Assembly (NCBI GenBank): GCA_031283505.1
Contig: JAITBO010000231.1
Span: 1-8,987 of the forward strand
Source: Treponema sp.
GTDB lineage: Bacteria > Spirochaetota > Spirochaetia > Treponematales > Breznakiellaceae
Reading direction: 5' to 3'
DNA: 8,987 nt
This document shows, in pieces, positions 1 through 6,304 of the stretch (positions within the stretch are counted from its first letter, which is position 1; each line of letters starts with the position of its first letter). A program made the position numbers and the translations under genes. The notes under the pieces are model-generated. The model was not told the origin of the DNA. It saw only the letters and a program-made list of their open reading frames with translations, and made no database searches.

Positions 1-110
1 AAGATTTCTCCGTGAAATCTTTGTGTATGCGGGGGAACACATCCCCCGCACCCCCAGTAGGAAGCGCCCCAAGGGGCGGGGTATTAAACCCCAAAAGGGC
101 TACGCCCTTT
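1..110. repeat. Chain of five small perfect hairpins
   Basis: Five inverted repeats follow one another almost without gaps. AAGATTTC/GAAATCTT (1-8 with 14-21, loop TCCGT); TGCGGGGGA/TCCCCCGCA (28-36 with 42-50, loop ACACA); CGCCCC/GGGGCG (65-70 with 73-78); GGGGT/ACCCC (78-82 with 88-92, loop ATTAA); AAAGGGC/GCCCTTT (94-100 with 104-110, loop TAC). The third and fourth share a base, so they are alternatives or stack on each other. Three of the five have a five-base loop. An open frame runs through here (12-284, plus), but its sequence is dictated by the palindromes and looks non-coding. This could be a dispersed palindromic element or a structured RNA, and it may start left of the window. The last hairpin, followed by TTT, could act as a weak terminator. 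What is seen is the pairing; the function is unknown. Confidence 0.7.
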
Positions 111-270
111 AATAAAGCAAAGAAAGAGGCATCCTATGAAACACGGCTTTACAATAAGGCAGACGATTTTATCACAGGATTATCGGAATATTTTTTAAAC
201 AATTTACAAATATTTTTAGCTCCCATGTCGTATAACAGGCGGTTTAGTGTAATGAATCTACTAGCCAAAA
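111..270. other. AT-rich intergenic stretch, nothing recognised
   Basis: This stretch is clearly richer in A and T than the genes to the right, with runs such as ATATTTTTTAAAC around 190-200. I see no tRNA, no clear ribosome binding site followed by a plausible gene, and no convincing terminator. The open frames that cross it on both strands have no family resemblance and read through the flanking palindromes, so I do not call them genes. Confidence 0.5.
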
Positions 271-341
271 TGCGCAAGGGATAGAAGCGGAAATCCCGCA
301 AGCCCCAGCAAGGGGCTGAGGAATTGAAGCGGATAGCCCGG
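271..341. repeat. Two-module palindromic element (GAAGCGGA repeats)
   Basis: Two related 20-nt modules lie in direct orientation: GGGATAGAAGCGGAAATCCC (278-297) and GGAATTGAAGCGGATAGCCC (320-339). They match at 16 of 20 positions and share the core GAAGCGGA. The first module can itself fold, GGGAT pairing with ATCCC around the core. Between the modules sits a perfect hairpin, AGCCCC/GGGGCT (301-306 with 312-317, loop AGCAA). Outside the first module, TGC (271-273) can pair with GCA (298-300). From memory, intergenic elements with GGGCTATCCGCT and GGATTTCCGCT modules flanking a variable hairpin recur in other bacterial groups, Bacteroidetes in particular. I cannot check this here. It is probably a dispersed repeat; no coding role is suggested. 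Confidence 0.65.
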
Positions 342-344
342 TCA

Positions 345-380
345 CCGTATGGGAAACGAAGTTTCCTAAGGCGATGCGCC
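345..380. repeat. Two short hairpins
   Basis: GGAAAC/GTTTCC (352-357 with 361-366, loop GAA) is followed by GGCG/CGCC (370-373 with 377-380, loop ATG). They continue the run of small palindromes to the left and may belong to the same element. Neither is followed by a T-run on either strand, so neither looks like an intrinsic terminator. Confidence 0.5.
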
Positions 381-410
381 CAACATAAATTCAACATTCG
401 GCCTGATAAA

Positions 411-491
411 AAACACGGAGTATTGCAGAGACACACGGAGGAACACGGAGTTTTGGATTACAAAACCGGATTTTTCCTCTTTCCTCTGTAT
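411..491. repeat. 10-bp periodic ACACGGAG repeat with inverted partner
   Basis: Four consecutive 10-nt units end in GAG: AAACACGGAG, TATTGCAGAG, ACACACGGAG and GAACACGGAG (411-450). Three of them contain ACACGGAG exactly. A perfect hairpin follows at once, GTTTTG/CAAAAC (450-455 with 461-466, loop GATTA). Then comes TTCCTCTTTCCTCTGTAT (474-491), which agrees at about 12 of 18 positions with the reverse complement of the last two units. The whole piece is therefore an imperfect large palindrome with a perfect core. It lies just downstream of the RluD-like gene, but the core is not followed by a T-run on the minus strand, so I do not call it that operon's terminator. Confidence 0.6.
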
Positions 492-510
492 AACGTCAGA
501 AATCCCGCAG

Positions 511-1440
511 TTAGGACCTGCGTAATATCCCAAGAAGTTCCCGGAACCGTCCGGGGAGAGGGGTCCTGAAGGTCCTGTATTCCCCCATAGCGGTGCGGCA
601 GCCCGGAGGACCAGGGATAACCAGAGAAAGGGACTTGGCGTGAAGCATCAGGGCCGCCCGGGGAAAGCGACCGTCCGGTTTTCCGTAGAGGGGGTCCCCC
701 AGGATGGGGCAGCCCAGATATTTCAGGTGTACCCTAATCTGATGGGTCCTCCCCGTCCGGGGCCTGAGCATGAGGAGGGAATAACCCTTCCAAACGTGGA
801 CGACCCGGTATGCCGTGCGGGCGGCCTTGCCTTTGCCGGGGGAAACGGCGAATTTCTTGCGGTCCCGGCTGTCCCTGGCAATAAAAGTTTCTATGATCCC
901 TTCGGGCTCGAGGGGGACGCCTGTAACAAGGGCGGCGTAGATTTTCCGGGTCTTGCGCGCCTTGAACTGCTCCGCGAGAAAGGCCAGGGCTTCGTCGTCG
1001 TAGGCAGCAATGATGACGCCGGAGGTGTCTTTGTCCAGGCGGTGCACTATTCCCGGCCTGAAGCCTTCCCCCTCCCCTCCCCGTTCCAGCCGCCTGAAAA
1101 GCAAGGCGTTTGCCAGGGTGCCGGTATGATTCCCTGCGCCGGGATGTACCACCATGCCCTGGGCTTTGTTGATTACCACCACCCGGCTATCCTCGTAGAT
1201 GACATCCAGGGGAAGATCCTCCGGGATGAGGTCAGAGGGTCCGGCTTCGGCCCAGGAAAGTTCCAAAAGATCCCCGGTTTTTACCTGCCGGGAAATTTTT
1301 ACATTTTTTCCGTTAATACGGGCGGCCAGGTTTTTGGCCTTGATCTGGGAACGGCTGAGGAGCCCCAGGTATTCGGCCACATACCGGTCAAGCCTGAGTC
1401 CCTGGGGGATCTCCCCTACCCTGCCGGTATACCCTTCCAA
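511..1440 (-). CDS. rluD: RluA/RluD-family 23S rRNA pseudouridine synthase
   Basis: This enzyme should convert uridines in rRNA to pseudouridine, most likely in 23S rRNA as RluD does. An S4 RNA-binding domain covers about residues 14-75 (GLRLDRYVAEYL). The catalytic domain has the signature HRLDKDTSG at 133-141, with the catalytic Asp at 136, then GRTHQIRVH at 230-238 and GDPLYG at 248-253. The length of 309 aa fits the RluC/RluD group. The start is TTG at 1440, chosen because the codon just upstream is the in-frame TGA of the preceding gene and no ATG or GTG lies between it and the S4 domain. The ribosome binding site is weak (GGCGGG about 9 nt upstream). It is the last gene of the minus-strand string. 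The family is certain; the exact target uridine, and so the rluD symbol, is inferred. Confidence 0.93.
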   Translation of the reverse strand: MEGYTGRVGEIPQGLRLDRYVAEYLGLLSRSQIKAKNLAARINGKNVKISRQVKTGDLLELSWAEAGPSDLIPEDLPLDVIYEDSRVVVINKAQGMVVHPGAGNHTGTLANALLFRRLERGGEGEGFRPGIVHRLDKDTSGVIIAAYDDEALAFLAEQFKARKTRKIYAALVTGVPLEPEGIIETFIARDSRDRKKFAVSPGKGKAARTAYRVVHVWKGYSLLMLRPRTGRTHQIRVHLKYLGCPILGDPLYGKPDGRFPRAALMLHAKSLSLVIPGPPGCRTAMGEYRTFRTPLPGRFRELLGILRRS

Positions 1441-1992
1441 TCAGGGCGTCCCGCCGGAGGGTTCGCCATCCGCGCCGCCGCCTATACCCGGAAGGGGCGT
1501 TTCTTCCGGCGTACCGTCTCCGGTTTCCCCGCCCGGCGGCCAGGGCGTCCGTATGATGACAGGTTCCTGCGGGGTCAGACGGGCGGCCTCCCTGGCGGCT
1601 CGTTCCCGTTTTACTCGCTGTATGATGTAATCCGCCGTAGCCACAAGGACTGCCCCGCCCGCAGCGGCGGAGATGACGGCCACATTTTCCCCGGTAGTTC
1701 TGGAAATAGAGCCCACAAGGGGAGCGTACCGGGAATCGCCATGCTGAAAAGTCCGGTAAGTATCTACGATGATGCCGGCAAGAAGGAAGGTAAAGGGAAA
1801 GGAACCGAAGGTGATGATGTCCGCCCGGCGCAGGTCCCGGGCCCATTGGGGCAGCTCGTCGTTTTTTTCGGCCTGAGACCCGCTCTCGTTCCGCGTCCCG
1901 GACTGGGACCTCCCGGAAGCCCGGAGGCTATGGGCGGGGAATAACAACGCCAGGATCACAAGCAAAACGAAACCTTTAAAACAATTTTTCAT
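1441..1992 (-). CDS. Small membrane protein of unknown function
   Basis: I do not recognise the function. The 183-aa product begins with a basic, then hydrophobic segment (residues 1-21) that reads as a signal peptide or anchor. A polar linker follows, then LPQWARDLRRADIITFGSFP (47-66), which leads into a likely membrane helix at about 62-78. A second hydrophobic, Ala/Gly-rich helix lies at about 103-125 and runs into a basic stretch (IQRVKRERAAREAAR). The tail from about 141 is rich in Pro, Gly and acidic residues and probably disordered. The start ATG overlaps the yggS stop (ATGA, 4 nt), and GGGGAG/AGAGGA lies at a suitable distance upstream. The TGA stop abuts the TTG of the RluD-like gene in the same frame. 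It is probably an envelope protein coupled to its neighbours. Confidence 0.8.
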   Translation of the reverse strand: MKNCFKGFVLLVILALLFPAHSLRASGRSQSGTRNESGSQAEKNDELPQWARDLRRADIITFGSFPFTFLLAGIIVDTYRTFQHGDSRYAPLVGSISRTTGENVAVISAAAGGAVLVATADYIIQRVKRERAAREAARLTPQEPVIIRTPWPPGGETGDGTPEETPLPGIGGGADGEPSGGTP

Positions 1993-2693
1993 GGCATCCT
2001 CTCCCCGAAGATAGCGGTGCCTATACGGATCAGGGTGGAACCTTCCTCTATGGCGATTTCATAGTCCCCGGACATCCCCATGGACAGGCAGGACCAGTCG
2101 CATTCGGGAAACCCGGATTGGAGCCTGTCCCGGACCTTTACCAGGGCCCGGAAGGCCCGGCGTATCAGGGCTGTATCGTCCGTAAAAGGAGCCATGGTCA
2201 TGAGCCCCCGGATCCTGAGAGAAGGAAAGGCCAGGGCCGTTTCCGCCGCCCGGAACAGGCTGTCTTCATCGGGGTAACCCGATTTTGAGGCTTCCCCGGA
2301 ATTAAGCTCAAAAAGGATGGAAAGGGGAATATCCCTGACCACGCTCAATTTTCCCAGGCTGACGATGAGTTCATCCCGGTCCACGGATTCAACGCAGTCA
2401 AAGAGGGATACGACGGCCTTAGCCTTATTACGCTGAAGGGAACCTATAAGGTGGAGTTCCGCTCCCGGATGGCTTCCGGCAAAGCTGGCGGAACCGGCGA
2501 ATTTTTCCGATGCTTCCTGAACCCGGTTTTCGCCGAAAAGGGTGATCCCCGCGTTCCAGGCCTCCTCCACCCGCTCCCGGCTGTGGAATTTGGAAACCCC
2601 CATCAGGCGGACATCTTCCGGCTTACGACCCGACCGTTCACAGGCGGCGGCCATGCGATCCCGTATGTACGCCAGCGCGTCAGCAACCGCCAT
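1989..2693 (-). CDS. yggS: YggS/PLPBP family PLP-binding protein
   Basis: This is a cytoplasmic PLP-binding protein of the YggS/PROSC family, a single TIM-barrel of the alanine racemase N-terminal fold that helps keep free pyridoxal phosphate and some amino acid pools in balance. Family marks are the PLP lysine at K35 in MGVSKFHS, FGENRVQEA (53-61), HLIGSLQRNK (81-90), RGLMTMAP (162-169) and the phosphate-binding MSGDYEIAIEEGST (207-220) followed by RIGTAIFG. The frame is open up to 2768, but the start is set at ATG 2693. MAVADALAYIRDRM matches the usual N-terminus, and the extra 25 residues upstream would only repeat the rsmA 3' end in another frame. The resulting 234 aa is the normal family length. 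The start overlaps the rsmA stop by 14 nt. Confidence 0.93.
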   Translation of the reverse strand: MAVADALAYIRDRMAAACERSGRKPEDVRLMGVSKFHSRERVEEAWNAGITLFGENRVQEASEKFAGSASFAGSHPGAELHLIGSLQRNKAKAVVSLFDCVESVDRDELIVSLGKLSVVRDIPLSILFELNSGEASKSGYPDEDSLFRAAETALAFPSLRIRGLMTMAPFTDDTALIRRAFRALVKVRDRLQSGFPECDWSCLSMGMSGDYEIAIEEGSTLIRIGTAIFGERMP

Positions 2694-3597
2694 AAGCGTT
2701 CCCGTCTCCGGCTTGACCCAGCGCCCGTTCCAGGGCCCCGGCCAGGGCCGCAAAATCATCCACCCCAAGCCGTTCCGCCCGCTCGTTGGGCGCTATCCCC
2801 GTATCCCTAAGGGCGGAAGCACATATCCCGGAGAGATCCCCCCGGTTCAGGGTGGCCCCGGCCAGAGAGGAGGCAAAGCTTTCCAGGTTGTTTTTTACTG
2901 TTTTTCGCCGGGACGCGAAAAGGCAGCGCAGAAGGGGCCTGAAAAAGACGGGGTAACCTGCGGGATCCCGGTCCGTCCTGAGATCGAGCCTGACCCCCTG
3001 GGAGTCCACCCTGGGTTCGGGATAAAAGGAAGCGCCCTTCATGATCAAAAGAGGCGTAACAGTATAAGCGGAAGCGCAGAGAACTGAAAATGAAGAATAA
3101 TCTTTTGAACAAGCCCTGGCAGCCATACGCCGGGCAACCTCTTTTTGAACCGTTACTACCATCCGCTTAAAGAACCTGTTGTTTTCAATGAAACCGGCTA
3201 GTAAAGCCGCGCCTATAGTATACGGCAGATTTCCCAAAAGGTAATCCCCCGGCGGCGCAGTCCGCCAGGTTTTAAGGACATCCCCTTCCACCAGGGTAAA
3301 GGCGGGATTTCCGCCGAAAAATTCCCGTAACGCCGGGATGAAACCCTTGTCAATCTCAAAAGCCGTCACCGCCAGCCCCCGATCAAGGAGGGAACTTGTC
3401 ATGGCCCCAAGACCGCTCCCTATTTCCCACACTCTCTCTTCAGGCGGGACATCCAGAGCGTCCAGAAGCTGCCGGCGGGCGTCGGGGTTGATCAAAAAAT
3501 TCTGACCCAGGCGTTTCCGCATCCCCAGGCCCCGTCCGTCCAGGAAGGCCCTGAGAGCCGGAGGGGAATCGTAGTTAAGCGGCGGCGAAGGGGGCAA
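2680..3597 (-). CDS. rsmA: RsmA (KsgA) 16S rRNA adenine dimethyltransferase
   Basis: RsmA uses SAM to dimethylate two adjacent adenosines in the 3'-terminal helix of 16S rRNA, a late step in small-subunit assembly. The 305-aa product has GQNFL (31-35), motif I EIGSGLGAMT (58-67), the acidic EID (81-83), EGD (104-106), the catalytic NLPY (123-126) and FYPEP..DS (191-199). The small C-terminal domain contains LFASRRKTVKNNL (226-238) and ends near LGVDDFAAL. The start is TTG at 3597, with AAGGA 7 nt upstream inside the comEC 3' end; the only in-frame ATG is codon 26, next to KRLGQNFL. The NYDSP.AL..FL lead-in suits treponemal homologues as I remember them. It overlaps comEC by 23 nt and yggS by 14 nt. 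Loss of this enzyme gives kasugamycin resistance in other bacteria. Confidence 0.95.
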   Translation of the reverse strand: MPPSPPLNYDSPPALRAFLDGRGLGMRKRLGQNFLINPDARRQLLDALDVPPEERVWEIGSGLGAMTSSLLDRGLAVTAFEIDKGFIPALREFFGGNPAFTLVEGDVLKTWRTAPPGDYLLGNLPYTIGAALLAGFIENNRFFKRMVVTVQKEVARRMAARACSKDYSSFSVLCASAYTVTPLLIMKGASFYPEPRVDSQGVRLDLRTDRDPAGYPVFFRPLLRCLFASRRKTVKNNLESFASSLAGATLNRGDLSGICASALRDTGIAPNERAERLGVDDFAALAGALERALGQAGDGNAYGGC

Positions 3598-5080
3598 GGC
3601 GGTTTCCTTTTTCGGACCGGCGTTTCCACGCCAGGATCAGGGCGGCAGAAACCAGCAGGGAGGCGATCAGGACCGCCTGGGGCTTTGAGACCTCTATGCC
3701 CGGAACCTGGCCGGCCAGGTCCGCGATCCGGGACAGGACCCCGTAAAGGAAGGAGAGAACCCTTCCCAGGGGCATGGCAAAGAAGGGCAGGAGGAAAGCC
3801 GCCGCCAGATATGCCATGGCGAAGATCATGAAGACCGTGGTCAGCGGCACGATGACAAGGCCCGCGACAATTCCTACGGGACGGAGGACGCCGAAAAAAA
3901 AGGCCGTCGTTGCGGCGGTGGCGATAAAGGCCCCGATGGACGCGGACAGGGGCCTGGACAGAATTTCCGGCGCTATGCCCCCGAAAAGGCCGTGCAGAGG
4001 CCCTTCCAGGACGAGAATACCCGCCAGGGCCAGATAGGAGAGGATGAACGAGAGGCTCTCCCCGGAGGCGGGGTTGCGACAGAGCTGAATCACAAAGGCC
4101 AGCGCCAAAAGGCCGGCGGGCCGGCGGGGAAAAGTCCCCAGAACCGCCAGAGTCCCCAGGAGGTACATGAGGACCGCCCGCTCCAGGGAGGGCAGGGGTC
4201 CTACAAGGCCGGCATAAAGGAGAATAAAAACCGCTCCCAGGATGGCCGCCGCCCTGAGGCCCAGCTTTTTTTTAAGGAGGAAGGCAATAACCGCCGAAAC
4301 AACGGCCAGATGCATCCCCGACAGGGCAAGCACATGGGAACACCCGGCATCCCGGTAAGAAGCCGCAAGCTCCGTTTCCAGGGAGTCCCTGACCCCAAGG
4401 AGGAGGGCCGCCGCAAGGCCGCCCCATTTGTAGGGACGGAACTTCTCCAGTACGCCGATCCTGATTCCGGTACGGAACCTTTCCACCGCCGGGGCGGCTT
4501 CCAGGATATGTACTCCCTTCGCCCTAAAGACGGGACCGGCGCTTCCCTTTCCCGGCGGCAGGAAAGCCCCCTCGATGTAAACCCGGCTCCCCCGTCCCAG
4601 GGTCCGCAGCCGGGGGATCGCTTCTTCCGGGAAGAAGACCAGGACTTCTCCTTTGGCGGAGGCCCGGAGACCGCCCTTTCCGGCGGCGTTTTCCAGGTCG
4701 AGAAAAGCCATGCCCCGGCCACCCGCAAGCCCCCTGGGATCGTCCCTGAGCCTTCCGGTAAGACCGGCGATCTCCCCTTCCTTGATGCCAAGCCCCGGCG
4801 GACCGGGAAAGGCAAGGCGGGCCGCAAAGCCCAAGGAAAAGCCCACCGCCAGGGCAGCCAGCGCCAGGGATATTTCCCGGAACAGGCGGGCGTCTTTTTC
4901 ACCCCCGGAGGCCGGAGCCGGAAAGGTCCTCAAAACCCGGCTCAGGGAAACCAGGGTTACAAGCAGAAGGCCAAACCAGAGGACAGGGCCTGCAACGCCG
5001 CCTCCGGCCAGGACATAATAACAAAGCGCCGCGCCCAGGGCGGAATATACCGGAGGATATAGCCAGGATAATTTTACCAT
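3575..5080 (-). CDS. comEC: ComEC/Rec2-family membrane channel, short form
   Basis: ComEC forms the inner-membrane channel for single-stranded DNA in natural transformation. The 501-aa product has two N-terminal hydrophobic segments (about 10-50 and 70-92), a soluble OB-like DUF4131 region (about 100-195), then the polytopic Competence domain (about 215-485). The hallmark GCSHVLALSGMHLAVV lies at 246-261, LPSLERAVLM at 296-305 and SLSFILSYLALAGI at 342-355. It ends in a basic tail after the last helix at about 468-485. The C-terminal metallo-beta-lactamase domain found in many long ComEC proteins is absent. The stop is followed directly by rsmA coding sequence, so no detached domain lies downstream. 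The ATG overlaps the stop of the HEAT-repeat gene by 7 nt. Whether it transports DNA here is unproven; the family call is firm. Confidence 0.93.
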   Translation of the reverse strand: MVKLSWLYPPVYSALGAALCYYVLAGGGVAGPVLWFGLLLVTLVSLSRVLRTFPAPASGGEKDARLFREISLALAALAVGFSLGFAARLAFPGPPGLGIKEGEIAGLTGRLRDDPRGLAGGRGMAFLDLENAAGKGGLRASAKGEVLVFFPEEAIPRLRTLGRGSRVYIEGAFLPPGKGSAGPVFRAKGVHILEAAPAVERFRTGIRIGVLEKFRPYKWGGLAAALLLGVRDSLETELAASYRDAGCSHVLALSGMHLAVVSAVIAFLLKKKLGLRAAAILGAVFILLYAGLVGPLPSLERAVLMYLLGTLAVLGTFPRRPAGLLALAFVIQLCRNPASGESLSFILSYLALAGILVLEGPLHGLFGGIAPEILSRPLSASIGAFIATAATTAFFFGVLRPVGIVAGLVIVPLTTVFMIFAMAYLAAAFLLPFFAMPLGRVLSFLYGVLSRIADLAGQVPGIEVSKPQAVLIASLLVSAALILAWKRRSEKGNRLAPFAAA

Positions 5081-6276
5081 TTGAGCCTGTTTAAGGCCTC
5101 CTTTGCCGCGTTTTGAATCCTTTCAGGATAAGACAGATAACTGATATACAACAAATAATCAAAGGCTATTTTATCGCCTATCGCGCCCAGGGCCTGCACA
5201 ACTCCCAGGGTAACGGCTTCATCGTATTCCCCATTCCGTTCCATGCGGGAGTTGAGGAAACCCAGGTGAAGGGCCAATACCTGGGCGGCTTCGGAACTGC
5301 CCATGGCGCCCAGGCAGGCAATGGCTTCCACAGCCTGTTCGCGGGCGGCAAGTTTGTTACCGTAATCCTGTTGAACCCGGTAAAAATGCTTAATCGCCAG
5401 GCTTGCCGCCCTGGTCCAGCGTAAATCCCGAAGCGTCCGGATCGCGGCATACCGCAAGTTGGCGGATGCCTCCTCATCGCTTTTGTTCCCGGCAAAGAAA
5501 TCCAGGCCGGTTTCCAGGGCAATGGCCGCCATTTCGGCCCGCTCCGCATCGGTGAATTTCCGGTTATTGGAGGCTATGTTGAAGGCCGCAAGCTTTTCCG
5601 CAGGCGGGTTCATGCGTATCACGTCGATAAGATACTGCCGGAAATTACCGGGGATCATGTCCAGGGCAACTGCGGCTTCGCTGGTTACGGCTTCGGGATA
5701 CCCGGAGATCATCGCCGAAAAGAGAGCCGGAAAAGAAGACCCGTCCCCTATGACGCCCAGAGCCTTTATGCAGGCGGACAGGACAGGATATTCGGGGGGA
5801 ATGCCGGAACGGAAGCGGATGTTTTGGTTCATCAGGTACTGATTCAGGTTTTCCGCAACCCCGGCGTTTCCCACCCCCAGGACAGCCAGAGCGTTGACGG
5901 CCTCCACCCGGATCAGCATATCATGAAACCGGGAGAAAACCTGCCACAGATTGTCCGCCGCCGGCCGTCGTCCTGAAGAACCAAGCCCCCGGATAACCGT
6001 TATGGCGAGGGCGGTAAAATCCGCGTCATTTTGCAGAATATCCATGTTTTGCAGGATAAAATTCAAAGCAAATTCATGGAGTTCCCCTATGAATTCCGGC
6101 GCTTTTTCGTCGGTACCCGCGTCCCGTAGTATGCGGTCTTTTTCGGCAAGATCGGCGCGGAGAAAATTCCGTTCATAGGAAAAGAGTACCGGTTCCTGGG
6201 CGAAAACAAGAGGGTGAATCAACAGAAATCCGGGGAAGAACAAAACAAACCGGAATATTTTCGACAATCCGCTCAT
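5074..6276 (-). CDS. Exported HEAT-repeat protein
   Basis: This 400-aa protein begins with a clear signal peptide (residues 1-26, hydrophobic core RFVLFFPGFLLIHPLVFA, likely cleavage after VFA before QEP), so it should be periplasmic or surface-facing. There is no Cys at the cleavage site, so it is not a lipoprotein. The rest is alpha-helical with repeated HEAT-like helix pairs, for example VEAVNALAVLGVGN (124-137), LSACIKALGVIGDG (166-179), LRYAAIRTLRDLRW (274-287), REQAVEAIACLGAMG (312-326) and GVVQALGAIGD (358-368). Such solenoids bind other proteins; no catalytic motif is seen. The start is firm: ATG is preceded by a near-perfect AAGGAGGA (6281-6288). It lies 28 nt after the PilZ gene and overlaps comEC, so it is probably co-transcribed with both. 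The partner is unknown. Confidence 0.88.
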   Translation of the reverse strand: MSGLSKIFRFVLFFPGFLLIHPLVFAQEPVLFSYERNFLRADLAEKDRILRDAGTDEKAPEFIGELHEFALNFILQNMDILQNDADFTALAITVIRGLGSSGRRPAADNLWQVFSRFHDMLIRVEAVNALAVLGVGNAGVAENLNQYLMNQNIRFRSGIPPEYPVLSACIKALGVIGDGSSFPALFSAMISGYPEAVTSEAAVALDMIPGNFRQYLIDVIRMNPPAEKLAAFNIASNNRKFTDAERAEMAAIALETGLDFFAGNKSDEEASANLRYAAIRTLRDLRWTRAASLAIKHFYRVQQDYGNKLAAREQAVEAIACLGAMGSSEAAQVLALHLGFLNSRMERNGEYDEAVTLGVVQALGAIGDKIAFDYLLYISYLSYPERIQNAAKEALNRLKW

Positions 6277-6304
6277 ACCTTCCTCCTTGGAATTCTAAAC
6301 TCCA

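Noticed and set aside
12..284. 90-aa plus-strand frame at the left end (and 95-aa minus-strand frame 149-436)
   Set aside because: Their residues are dictated by the palindromes and modules they cross, no ribosome binding site is evident, and no homology is recognised. The DNA-level repeats explain the region better.
450..466. Intrinsic terminator for the minus-strand operon
   Set aside because: The stem is GTTTTG/CAAAAC, weak in GC, and is followed on the minus strand by CTCCG rather than a T-run.
1..491. CRISPR array
   Set aside because: Repeats are short, differ from each other and are hairpins of differing sequence, with no regular identical repeat separated by spacers of equal length, and no cas gene in the window.
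640..1944. 434-aa open frame on the plus strand
   Set aside because: It lies antisense to both the RluD-like gene and the small membrane protein gene, whose products have clear motifs or coupled starts. It has no family resemblance and is explained by GC-rich third positions on the other strand.
2694..2768. N-terminal extension of yggS (25 residues)
   Set aside because: The extra segment is the rsmA 3' end in another frame, and the internal ATG at 2693 matches the normal family N-terminus.
3992..5062. 356-aa open frame on the plus strand
   Set aside because: It is antisense to comEC, very rich in Gly, Pro, Arg and Gln, and has no domain. It is a shadow of a GC-rich gene.
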